Assembly (NCBI GenBank): GCA_945865485.1 | Contig: CAMBEC010000002.1 | Location: 126,501-190,500 of the forward strand | Length of the DNA: 64,000 bases | Source of the DNA: Rickettsia typhi | GTDB taxonomy: Bacteria; Pseudomonadota; Alphaproteobacteria; Rickettsiales; Rickettsiaceae | Reading direction: 5' to 3' | Part shown: in pieces, positions 43,847 to 56,839 of the stretch | How positions within the stretch are numbered: the stretch's first letter is position 1 | How the letters are laid out: every line of letters starts with the position of its first letter | Program-made: the position numbers and the translations under genes | The notes under the pieces: generated by a model | Databases searched by the model: none | Told to the model about the DNA's origin: nothing | Seen by the model: the letters and a program-made list of their open reading frames with translations, nothing else

Positions 43847-46800
43847 TTAGAAGTTCACACGAAGCTTCAGAGTACCTTGATGTCCAAGACGCTTAGTAGC
43901 AATCTCAGCATCATAACCAGCACCATACTCCATCATGTTGTAGGCAAAGTTTACACCAACACCAACATTAAATGTAGTTTTAACAGGCTTATTTGATTTA
44001 ACAGCTAAACCGTTAGTACCAGCAAGACCCAAAGTTTGTTTTGGATTTTTACCAATTATATCATGGTTAATGAATCCATGGATTTCAGGAGTTACAGTCA
44101 TACCATTCATGCCGAATGTACCACCAGCAACTCTTGCACCAGCAACAACTTCAAGTTTGTTAGATGCCTTAGTATTAACATCTAAGTTCTGACCTGTTGT
44201 TGATCCAGTTTCTTTATATCCACCATCGTTAACTCTGCTGTATCTAAGACCAGCCATCGGTGTAAATGTTACTTGCTCTGTTAAGAAATTATAACCGAAC
44301 ATTGCTTCACCGTTGAATGACATAGAAGTGTACTTACCACTAACAGTGTCATACGTTGTAAGCCCTGAAACTCTTCTTTCAGAATTTTTTACATCGTTTG
44401 AACCGAATGTAGCAACTCCATGAGCAAACCAACTATCAGTAATTTGTTGCATTCCATATATGGAGAACATCATAGAACTGATCTTAGTTTTATCACCCGA
44501 TTTGAAATTTCTGTGCTTCATTTCGTTATTAGCAACAGTAACCGCACCACCGATAATCATATCGTCGTTAGCTCTGGTATCAAAACCGAAGCTTGCGCCA
44601 TATGAAGAGCTCTTATAACCAGCAGCACCTTTTCTTTCTTTCTGCGTAGTCTTGCCAAAGAATGGGCTTATCCATGCACCGTATCTTGCACCTTCGTCAC
44701 CAGCAGCAATACCGCTCATTGCAGCATCACTAGATGCAACAGTTCTAGATTGAACTGGTGTACCTTGGCTTCCAGCTAGGTTAGTCATACGTTGTGACAG
44801 ACCCATGCTCACTGCCCCAGATGCTGTTTCTATAGCATCACTAACAGTTGACACAGGAGGTAAACGATCTAGTGTTTCATCAACCTTAGCTTTTACCAAT
44901 TTACCAGAGCTATCTGTCAACGAACTTAGTAAGTCAACAATTTTTGCAGCATCGGTACCTTGAGCAGCAGAAGTTAACGCTTCAATGTTAGTCTTATCTG
45001 TAGCATCTAAGCTTGTTCCTAGTAGATCCATAATAACTTGCTTAGCGTTATCTTCTTGTGTAAGCGCTAATCCACCAGTACCATCTATCGTTGGTGTCCA
45101 CTTAGTAAATGGGTTAACTGAGTCATCCATTGTGACTTTAGTTAAATCCAAAGTTTTTCCATTAGCAACAGCTACTGCACTTGAAATCAAAGTAAATGAA
45201 CGAGTTTTACCAGCTGTTGGTCTTGAGTTTTTAGCATCATTAGGTCTCACAACAATCGTTGCTGCAGGATCGAATTCAAGAACACCTAAGCTGGCAATTT
45301 GACCACCAGTTGCAGTGTCTCCATTAGCAGTAACATTAAACGCGATATTGTTATTACCGCTGAAAGCTAGAGTATTTCCAGCTGCAACAGTCAACTTCTT
45401 GTCACCAAGAGCCAATGGCGTGCTAGCTATCGTAGTTGCACCATTTAAAGTAATGTTTTGGCTCAAGCTTACCCCACCTTTTCTTAAGGCAATAGTATCT
45501 GCAAAAATATTAGCAGTGTTCAAGTTTGCGGTGAATTGTGCATCATCAGCAAAAGTTACTGAAGCAGCTTTATTTGCACCAGTACCAATATCTTGATTCA
45601 AAGTTGCGCCACCGGCAAATTCAACCAAACCTTTGTTAGCTAGTGTCGCTTTAATAGCTGCATCGACAATTGCTCCGTTTGATAGAATAACTTTTGAATT
45701 ATCACCAGCAAGACTAAAGTCACCTGATACTATTCTTCCACCTATTGTCGCAGTCTTTGCTGCAGCAACAATTACTTGTTCAGCAAAAAGACCGTTCGTA
45801 ATACCACCATCTAGAGTAAACGTAACTTTCGCTAGATTCTTACCAGATGCACCAGCAGAATTTATAACAACATTAGCTGCATTAAACTCTAATTCACCCT
45901 TAGTATGAGTTCCTGTAGTAAAGTTCGCTCCAAGTGCGACAGATGCTCCACTTATCTTAGCATTAACCCCATTGTCTAATTGGAAATTAATTTGCTTGCC
46001 ATTTTCAGCTAGCTTAACAACATTGAAGTTAGTAAGCGCATTTTTCAATATTACGGTATGCTTAATACCATTTTCACTGTTATTTACGAAGTTGTTACCA
46101 CCAACGTCAGTAGCAGCATTGGTTAATGTTACAGTCGTCGCAGCATTACCTGAGAATGTGAATTCGTTACCAGCAGCATGCGCTACTTGACCCGTAAAAT
46201 TAACATCACCACCTGCAAATTCAATTGCTTTTAGTGAGTTACCTCCGTTACCAACAGCACCTGCAACAGTCATAGCAGCGCCATTAGTAAACCTTACCGT
46301 ACCGTTGCTCGCCCCTTTACCTTGTAGAAGAACAGCAGTAAAGTTATTTGCGATTTCCAAAGTACCATTAGCAGCAACAGTAGCATTACCACTAATATCT
46401 GTTACATCAAGTAATTTTACTACCTTACCTGCGCCACCATTAACGTTAATTGTAGCAATTCTATTAGCATTAACACCAGTAGCAGAGAATGTAGAACTAC
46501 CTTCAAATGTAAGGACTTGTGCGTTTGCATCGTTTGTTGCATGAACAGTAGTTGCATAAATACTAATACCATCACCAACTACTAAAGTTTTCCCATTTTC
46601 AAATACAATTTTATGTAACTTTGCATCATTAGTACCAAAAGTTACCGCTGCATTATTAGCTGCAGATTCGAAAGTAGTGTTTTCAGTTATCTTTAATATA
46701 CCTTTGTTATTGACAGCTGTAATGCCACCAATTTTATATGTTGAATTCGCTTGTGCAAATTCTAGGACGCCACCACCAGCACCAATTTCAATGGCTGTGA

Positions 46801-48769
46801 TTTGTGAATTAGCTGCAGCAGTCATGAACTTAGCTGTAACACCGTTCACACCATTTGCACCAGAATCAAGTTGGAACAATTTCAATGAGTTTGCAGTACC
46901 TCTATCACCAATTTGACCTTCAAATTTTATAAGTCTAGCACCGGCAGCACCAACTGCACTAGTAATTGTAACAGTACCTTTATTACCAACTGTTGTAATT
47001 GCTCCTAAGTTGTGAGCTTCATCACCAGTAATTAACAATCTACCACCATTCGCAGTAAGATTTAATGAACCTACTATGTCATTACCAGCCACACCATTTA
47101 ATTCTAGTGTACCACCATTAACAGTATTAATATTGGCGGCTGTGATTTTATCACCAAATTTTACTACTGAATTAGCATCACCATTTAAGTTAACAGTTGC
47201 TAACGCAAGACCAGCAGCAGCACCTGTAGTTCCAGTAATTTCACCGCTACCTGTGAAATTCGCTACACCATTTACACCAGCACCTGTTGTGTTCTGTATT
47301 TTACCAGTCACATTCGCACCATTAGCAAACTCAAATATTGAACCAGCATTCTTTAAATCAAGTGTGGTAATTTTATGAGCACCAGCACCAATTTTTACAA
47401 TACCAGCACCATTTGCTTCGACTTTAGCAATAGCGTTACCAGCAGGGTTGCCTATTGTACCAACGATTTCACCAGCTCCCTTGAAAACAATCTGACCATC
47501 AAGGTTAGCATTTGCTACAATATTACCAGTTAATTTACCATTAGCATCAACTCTAATTATTGCACCAGCATTTTTTAGTAAAAATTGTCTAGCGTAATGA
47601 GCATTAGCATCAACATCTAATATACCAGCACCAGTTACTTGAACTGTGTCCAATCTATTAGCATCAGTACCGATAGCCCCTACCACAGAACCAGCAGCTT
47701 TAGCTATTAATATACCACCATTGGTACCTATAGCATCAGTATTAGATGTGGTTGTTATCGCACCTGTAATTATTTTGCCGGCATCAAGAGTCACTGTACC
47801 ATTAGCAGTATATTTAACTGCACCAGTAAATCCACCATCAAGCTGAACATCAGTAGTTCCAGCGTTTGCGATAGTCAATGTTTCAGCTTGCGCAACAGCA
47901 GCAGCATGACTTAACCTTACTATACCAGCACCACTAGCTCTAATTTCTTTCAGAGCATTACCATTACCAGCTTGAAGAGTCACTTCACCAGCACCAGCAA
48001 AGTTCAAGATACCGTTGTTTGGAGCAGCACCAGTTACTTTACCAGTAAATACTACACCGTTACCAAGATTTAATTGCGCAGTAGCACCAGTTAACACCGC
48101 ACCATTAGTACCAACAGTTGTAGCATCATTAATATTTGCAATAGAACCCGCTGCTAAAGTAATAGCTTTAAGCGGAGCACCACCACCAATGATACCATTA
48201 AAGGTCGCAGCTCTATTAGCGTTTATTGTAATTGTTCCCTCATTATTACCACCACCATCAATTGTTCCACCGAGAACTACAGGAGCAAGAGCTGTTCCTG
48301 CATCGATGATCAACGACTCTGTACCATTACCACCAGCGCCGATAGTTATGTTACCAATACCAGTCTGAACTGTACCATTAAGAGTAAAATTCATATTATC
48401 AGCGATTACTAATAACGCCGTACTACCTCCATTAGCAACCGAAATAGCCGATGCATGTTCGAGGACATTAATAGTTCTGCCGGCCTGAGTAACGGTTATT
48501 GTACCGACTGTTGCGGGATGATTACCCGCTATAATACCAAGGTCAAGATTGAACGCTGCATTAAGGTTAAAATTATCACCCGCTGTCCAGTTTAGTGTTC
48601 CACCCGGAACACTAACCCCGCCAACAACAGCTTGCCCATCGGCAAGTTTAGAAAGGACACCGCCGTTCGACTGAAAATTAGCTGCCATCGCACTACTTAC
48701 ACCACCGACAACAATCGCAAGCGCAGAAGTTGTTGTTAGAAATTTTTTAAATTTAGATTTTTTATCCAT
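43847..48769 (-). CDS. ompB: OmpB/Sca-type autotransporter surface protein
   Basis: This 1640-residue protein is an autotransporter close in length to rickettsial rOmpB (about 1650). A signal peptide (KKFLTTTSALAIVVGGVSSA, cleavage likely after AMA at about 29) precedes a Gly/Ala/Asn/Thr-rich passenger to about residue 1300, made of beta-helix-type units with recurrent GAGEI, TGKI and AGIVKI patterns. The C-terminal beta-barrel starts near 1365 (ARYGAWISPFFGKTTQ) and ends with HQGTLKLRVNF, the terminal Phe needed for outer-membrane insertion; this ending matches rOmpB. OmpB is the major surface layer and adhesin in Rickettsia. The gene is monocistronic with two hairpins after it. Confidence 0.88.
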   Translation of the reverse strand: MDKKSKFKKFLTTTSALAIVVGGVSSAMAANFQSNGGVLSKLADGQAVVGGVSVPGGTLNWTAGDNFNLNAAFNLDLGIIAGNHPATVGTITVTQAGRTINVLEHASAISVANGGSTALLVIADNMNFTLNGTVQTGIGNITIGAGGNGTESLIIDAGTALAPVVLGGTIDGGGNNEGTITINANRAATFNGIIGGGAPLKAITLAAGSIANINDATTVGTNGAVLTGATAQLNLGNGVVFTGKVTGAAPNNGILNFAGAGEVTLQAGNGNALKEIRASGAGIVRLSHAAAVAQAETLTIANAGTTDVQLDGGFTGAVKYTANGTVTLDAGKIITGAITTTSNTDAIGTNGGILIAKAAGSVVGAIGTDANRLDTVQVTGAGILDVDANAHYARQFLLKNAGAIIRVDANGKLTGNIVANANLDGQIVFKGAGEIVGTIGNPAGNAIAKVEANGAGIVKIGAGAHKITTLDLKNAGSIFEFANGANVTGKIQNTTGAGVNGVANFTGSGEITGTTGAAAGLALATVNLNGDANSVVKFGDKITAANINTVNGGTLELNGVAGNDIVGSLNLTANGGRLLITGDEAHNLGAITTVGNKGTVTITSAVGAAGARLIKFEGQIGDRGTANSLKLFQLDSGANGVNGVTAKFMTAAANSQITAIEIGAGGGVLEFAQANSTYKIGGITAVNNKGILKITENTTFESAANNAAVTFGTNDAKLHKIVFENGKTLVVGDGISIYATTVHATNDANAQVLTFEGSSTFSATGVNANRIATINVNGGAGKVVKLLDVTDISGNATVAANGTLEIANNFTAVLLQGKGASNGTVRFTNGAAMTVAGAVGNGGNSLKAIEFAGGDVNFTGQVAHAAGNEFTFSGNAATTVTLTNAATDVGGNNFVNNSENGIKHTVILKNALTNFNVVKLAENGKQINFQLDNGVNAKISGASVALGANFTTGTHTKGELEFNAANVVINSAGASGKNLAKVTFTLDGGITNGLFAEQVIVAAAKTATIGGRIVSGDFSLAGDNSKVILSNGAIVDAAIKATLANKGLVEFAGGATLNQDIGTGANKAASVTFADDAQFTANLNTANIFADTIALRKGGVSLSQNITLNGATTIASTPLALGDKKLTVAAGNTLAFSGNNNIAFNVTANGDTATGGQIASLGVLEFDPAATIVVRPNDAKNSRPTAGKTRSFTLISSAVAVANGKTLDLTKVTMDDSVNPFTKWTPTIDGTGGLALTQEDNAKQVIMDLLGTSLDATDKTNIEALTSAAQGTDAAKIVDLLSSLTDSSGKLVKAKVDETLDRLPPVSTVSDAIETASGAVSMGLSQRMTNLAGSQGTPVQSRTVASSDAAMSGIAAGDEGARYGAWISPFFGKTTQKERKGAAGYKSSSYGASFGFDTRANDDMIIGGAVTVANNEMKHRNFKSGDKTKISSMMFSIYGMQQITDSWFAHGVATFGSNDVKNSERRVSGLTTYDTVSGKYTSMSFNGEAMFGYNFLTEQVTFTPMAGLRYSRVNDGGYKETGSTTGQNLDVNTKASNKLEVVAGARVAGGTFGMNGMTVTPEIHGFINHDIIGKNPKQTLGLAGTNGLAVKSNKPVKTTFNVGVGVNFAYNMMEYGAGYDAEIATKRLGHQGTLKLRVNF

Positions 48770-48837
48770 AAGTTTTATACCTAATTATTTATGGTTAATA
48801 ATAATTCTTCGAGACAGTAGACCCTGGACAAACAGCC

Positions 48838-48960
48838 GTCATGCTGAACGCAGATATCAGCATCTCGTTTCTGCTTCCTGAGTCCTGGATCAAGTTCAGG
48901 ATGACCGTTTATTTTGTCATCCCGGACTTGATCCTGGATTTACTTCCCGAAACATTTCGC
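48838..48960. repeat. Dispersed-repeat copy plus half copy upstream of ompB
   Basis: A full copy (48838-48905) has arms GTCATGCTGAACGCAGATA and GGATCAAGTTCAGGATGAC; a half copy starts at 48916 with GTCATCCCGGACTTGATCC. They lie in the ompB upstream region (48770-49287), and no clear -35/-10 pair was found between them and the gene. Confidence 0.8.
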
Positions 48961-49200
48961 TTTGATAATTTTTAAAACCTCGCGCACTCAAGAGAAAAAA
49001 GCCCTGAGCGCTTAAGGCCCCTCCCTACTTCAGGAGCGACAAAATAATCAATTACGAAGCAATTATATACATGCAGGAACATTGGGGGCAAGTATAATGT
49101 CTGTCACCTGGCTAGTTTTTCATAAGCCGGGCATTTATATCACACTGGTTAATTATTGGTGTGATTTAGGGCACAACACCGTCATGCTGAGCAAAATACT

Positions 49201-49266
49201 GTCATCCTGAACTTGTTTCAGGATCTTCTTTTGCTTCCTGAGATCCCGAGTCAAGCCAGGGATGAC
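49201..49266. repeat. Dispersed palindromic repeat copy
   Basis: GTCATCCTGAACTTGTTTC with AGGATCTTC on the left and GAGTCAAGCCAGGGATGAC on the right, 66 bases. It sits just beyond the hydrolase stop and may act as its 3'-end hairpin. Confidence 0.85.
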
Positions 49267-49287
49267 TAACAGTTTTGCCTGGGATAA

Positions 49288-50307
49288 CTAGTATTCTATA
49301 TACTTTGCGGATTCTTCAAGATAGCGGTTGATAAATTTGTAGACAGAATGCTTACCTTTCCCCTCTTCACCTGGAAGATCAAAATAATGGAGACTCAGAA
49401 AATGTGGGTCTGTTTCACTATTGCCGTTATATATCAGCTGACAATTTTCGTATAACCACCTATTGGTCTCCCTATAGCCCGCTGGGCACTCGGCACAATC
49501 ACTTTCAATGTCAACCCTGATATTGTACTCGGCACCAATTGCTATAGTCCGATCATTTTGTCTTCGCAAATGGCAACGATACGGGCCGGTTTTATAAAAA
49601 TCTTTGCCCGGAATAATTTCCCACTGAGCATATAGCAAAACTAGTCTTATTATGCTTTCAAAAAATGGAACTTGATAATGATGCGCCAAAACTGCCGCTA
49701 ATGTTTTAAACGAATTACTATTTATCTGCCTGAAGCTGAAGCCATATAACTTTCGAAAATGCTCGGCAACCATTTCTTGCACCCCCGCGCCGAGTGAATT
49801 TCCTTGCAAAACTATCTGCCAAGGTTTTAGATCCATTTGATCGAGCAAATATTTTATTACCGCTATGCCATCATCGACTATATCAAAAATCTTCTCAGTC
49901 TTACCCGTGCTACTTCGAAATCCCTTAGGATTAAAACCCAAAACCGTAGCACCGGTCTCTCGCGCCTGAATAGCCATATCACGAAAACGACTCTCGTAAA
50001 ACTCCCCTCTTCCTTGAAAAAATACAAAGCACAACCCCTCACCCTTCCTTTTTGAGTTGGTCACCTCTTGAGGTATTAACAATACTGAATCTAGCTTATA
50101 TTCACCAGATTGAATGAACTGCCGTTTTAAATTAAGCGACTTAAACTCATCGTAAAATACTGCTCCTTCTTGGTCTTGACTGGATAAAAATTGTGAAAAT
50201 TGTTCTAGCGAGTCTTGGCCATTGTACCCTTTACTTTTATACCAATCATCCGAATTAGTTGGATAAAAAGAGGCGGCAAAGAATTTGCGCAAGTAATTCC
50301 TTATCAT
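49288..50307 (-). CDS. Alpha/beta hydrolase of the CPn0927/CPn0928 type
   Basis: This protein of about 339 residues has an alpha/beta-hydrolase core: LCFVFFQGRGEFYESRF (oxyanion region), ATVLGFNPKGFRSS, and the nucleophile elbow LQGNSLGAGVQEM with Ser in G-N-S-L-G. A C-terminal DPHFLSLHY probably carries the acid and His region. Related proteins occur in Chlamydia (CPn0927/0928) and other intracellular bacteria, which hints at transfer among them; substrate is unknown. I take the ATG at 50307. A TTG at 50319 would extend it into a palindromic element and has no ribosome-binding sequence. No signal peptide is seen. Confidence 0.78.
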   Translation of the reverse strand: MIRNYLRKFFAASFYPTNSDDWYKSKGYNGQDSLEQFSQFLSSQDQEGAVFYDEFKSLNLKRQFIQSGEYKLDSVLLIPQEVTNSKRKGEGLCFVFFQGRGEFYESRFRDMAIQARETGATVLGFNPKGFRSSTGKTEKIFDIVDDGIAVIKYLLDQMDLKPWQIVLQGNSLGAGVQEMVAEHFRKLYGFSFRQINSNSFKTLAAVLAHHYQVPFFESIIRLVLLYAQWEIIPGKDFYKTGPYRCHLRRQNDRTIAIGAEYNIRVDIESDCAECPAGYRETNRWLYENCQLIYNGNSETDPHFLSLHYFDLPGEEGKGKHSVYKFINRYLEESAKYIEY

Positions 50308-50433
50308 ATAGCTTACCAACTTTAATTTTGGGATATAAATTTAGCAAGACTCGCCTGTGCTCACGTAGCAACCTACGCTGCACTAGGTGCTGCTTTAAAA
50401 TTAACGTACCAAAATTAAGATGGTTTTGCTATA
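50307..50433. repeat. RPE-type palindromic element between genes
   Basis: Outer arms ATAGCTTACCAAC (left) and GATGGTTTTGCTAT (right) lead into CTTTAATTTTGG (50320-50331) and CCAAAATTAAGATGG (50409-50423), then inward pairings to the central hairpin CGTAG-CAAC-CTACG (50364-50377). The hairpin midpoint at 50370 matches that of the whole element. It touches the start of the hydrolase gene and the stop of the DUF2608 gene. Confidence 0.75.
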
Positions 50434-51264
50434 TTATTTTTGTTCTTGGCGCTGAGCTTCAAGCAACAATTTTGCTGCATCATCCTCGAGCCACTTACCA
50501 TTTTGGATTAGTTCCCTCTGTTGTAAGTCTACTAAATCACTATCTGGTCTACCACGAACTTCTCTGGAGCCAAGATAGTGAACACTGCGATAATCCATAT
50601 TAAAAATCCTTAGCGCACTATCAATAGCTTTAACTTCATGTTTAATGCTGGATATTATTAGCATTTTTGAAGGAACATTATTAGTGACACGAAGAAACTC
50701 TAGCAATGTGTGCGACTTAGAGTAAGGTCCAGTAAAAATTATACCCTTATAGAATCTTGAGAACCAAGCCTCTTTTTTCTCAATCACCATATCTTGTTGG
50801 TTATTTATTGAATTAGAAAAAGTAATACCTAAGTCTTTTGTTTCAATATAACGCTTTTCTTCAATATTAACCAGATGCAGCGGCATTGAGCATAAACCAT
50901 ATACTGCAACTCCCCTCGCTTTGAGCCTGTTTATAAAATCTACCCATCCGTCTTCTACCACCTTCACCTTTCTCTTGTGGTACCATGTGGCCACAGCAGA
51001 ATTATAAGAAGGCATACGTTTGCCTAGAGAAATCATATTATCTATGAATACTCTATAAGGATTAGAGTCAAAGGAAAACATAAGAGATTGTGGCATCATC
51101 AAAGTGTCATCAATTTCAATAAATACTAAGGTATCTTTGTCAACCCACTCTTCAATTTTCTTAATGGTAGGCGAGTTCACTGAGTAGGTGGCCGTAAATT
51201 GTGCATTAGCAATATTGCTGCTCAATATTAACATTATTATAGCCAATAATATCTTATTGTTCAT
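50434..51264 (-). CDS. DUF2608 protein, exported, HAD-like
   Basis: This 276-residue protein has a signal peptide (NNKILLAIIMLILSSNIANA) and a DUF2608 domain, found in Chlamydia, Legionella and Rickettsiales, with a HAD-like first motif. The motif reads VFIEIDDTLMMP, where the usual nucleophile Asp (DxDxT) is Glu, so phosphatase activity is doubtful. The chosen ATG at 51264 is preceded by AGAGGA; a start at 51309 would bury the signal peptide behind 15 residues. It overlaps the end of the upstream DUF2608 gene by 11 bases. Its last codons border a palindromic element. Confidence 0.82.
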   Translation of the reverse strand: MNNKILLAIIMLILSSNIANAQFTATYSVNSPTIKKIEEWVDKDTLVFIEIDDTLMMPQSLMFSFDSNPYRVFIDNMISLGKRMPSYNSAVATWYHKRKVKVVEDGWVDFINRLKARGVAVYGLCSMPLHLVNIEEKRYIETKDLGITFSNSINNQQDMVIEKKEAWFSRFYKGIIFTGPYSKSHTLLEFLRVTNNVPSKMLIISSIKHEVKAIDSALRIFNMDYRSVHYLGSREVRGRPDSDLVDLQQRELIQNGKWLEDDAAKLLLEAQRQEQK

Positions 51265-52132
51265 ATGGATCCTCTTTTGTACCAGTTGACTCTTTTCTGG
51301 TGATAGCATTGAGTTTTGTAACTAAACTTTCCCAAAATTTTACAAACTCACTTGAACTTATTTGAATATCGCTTTTAACTACCGGAGAATAAACAAAGCC
51401 TTCAACTTGTATGTCCGAACGTATTGATTTAAATTGCTGTTCTAAAGATTGAATATAACTCTTCTTTTTATCAACAACGTAGATCACATCAGGTAACCAT
51501 TTTAATTCTTGTGATAACAGATAGGCAATAATACTTTGTGGAGAATTTTCTCCATCTGTAGAGTTGCATGATAACAAACCCTTATAAAAAGTAGGGTATG
51601 TTCCACCAATTTTCTTATATTTTTTATTAAACATTATCTGCTTGGAACCAATTGGGCTTTTTGAAAGATCCACCCCTTTGTCAAATAAATATTTCCAGGT
51701 CCACACTTCTAGATATGGTATCTTATTCAAACTTCCAGAGAAGTTTCTTGTGACAACAATAATAGGAACATTCTTTTTTTGTAAATTTTTGACAAACTCT
51801 GGAATCAATGGATCACTGAACCTTTGTTCGTATTGTGTCAGAATTAGCCCACCTAAATATTGTCTTCGAGATAACTTAGCTTTGCTTGAAACACGCGCAA
51901 CTAAAACTCGGAACTCTTCCTCCTTAGTAGCGTCAAAAGCAGGATGAGTGGGCACTGCAAAAAAATCCTCCAGAGGCAGCACTACCAAAGTTTTTTCAGG
52001 ATTACGTTTCTCTAGAAACTCCATTAAGCTATTGTTTATCTCTTCTACTGTCTCTGCAGAGTAAATATCCGCTTTGACTGATAGTGACATTATTGATAAT
52101 AGAACCAGTAGTAAATTTCTGATTATTTTCAT
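51254..52132 (-). CDS. DUF2608 protein, exported, degenerate paralogue
   Basis: This 292-residue protein has a signal peptide (KIIRNLLLVLLSIMSLSVKA) and the size and blocks of a DUF2608 protein (YLGGLILTQYEQRFSDPLI, then KKNVPIIVVTRNFSG and GGTYPTFYKGLLSC). The HAD motif is lost: LVVLPLEDFFAVP stands where DxDxT is expected. It is translationally coupled to the following DUF2608 gene, whose start lies inside its end. The two probably arose by duplication and act in the periplasm or beyond. Function is unknown. Confidence 0.75.
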   Translation of the reverse strand: MKIIRNLLLVLLSIMSLSVKADIYSAETVEEINNSLMEFLEKRNPEKTLVVLPLEDFFAVPTHPAFDATKEEEFRVLVARVSSKAKLSRRQYLGGLILTQYEQRFSDPLIPEFVKNLQKKNVPIIVVTRNFSGSLNKIPYLEVWTWKYLFDKGVDLSKSPIGSKQIMFNKKYKKIGGTYPTFYKGLLSCNSTDGENSPQSIIAYLLSQELKWLPDVIYVVDKKKSYIQSLEQQFKSIRSDIQVEGFVYSPVVKSDIQISSSEFVKFWESLVTKLNAITRKESTGTKEDPYEQ

Positions 52133-52492
52133 ACTCTATTGCTAAGCTATCCTCTGTATTATATCTCAAATAAACTGAACCAAATAAAGATTTTAATGAC
52201 AAGCGTCCTTCACCTATTGTTTATAGGGAAGAGACACAAGTTCCATGAAAAAATCGTTTGTACGTTTTATTTCAAAACTTGATATCTAAAAAGAATAGCA
52301 CAACATATTAATAGTTTAATAGTAAAACAAGCTTTGAATTCAAAAATGGATAGCTTGTGAGGCAAAAATTGGCAAGTGCCCGCCATAGCAGGCTATTATA
52401 GTCCTGAACTAGCTAAGGATCCCAGCCAACGGAAGAAGACCACGGATAAGCCAGGGAAGACTGTGTATTAGTATTGTGTCATGGAATATACT

Positions 52493-52583
52493 GTCATCCT
52501 GAACTTGATTTGGCGAAGCCCTGCCTCTTGGCCTAGGACCTCGTAAGATAAAAGAAGATACCAGGCATAACCTGATATCTTCT
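52493..52583. repeat. Dispersed-repeat copy (long form) before the rpoC end
   Basis: GTCATCCTGAACTTGATTTGG, then GCGAAGCCCTGCCTCTTGGC and a right arm near ACCTGATATCTTC. Another partial copy lies at 52385-52470. The gene-free stretch 52133-52602 has nothing else recognisable. Confidence 0.65.
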
Positions 52584-52602
52584 TTTAATCTGAATCTGGA
52601 TA

Positions 52603-56751
<4,149 letters not shown>

Positions 56752-56839
56752 CTAAAAACCTTATAAAACGCTTACCAGCGCTAAATCATAAACTAAAGTT
56801 ACAAAGCCCTTAAACTCAAGGTAAGCGCTTTGTTTTTAC

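Noticed and set aside
44985..48368. Series of plus-strand frames of 66-117 codons across ompB
   Set aside because: They are antisense to the repetitive ompB passenger; Ala/Pro/Val-rich translations follow from the Gly/Ala/Asn/Thr-rich sense strand.
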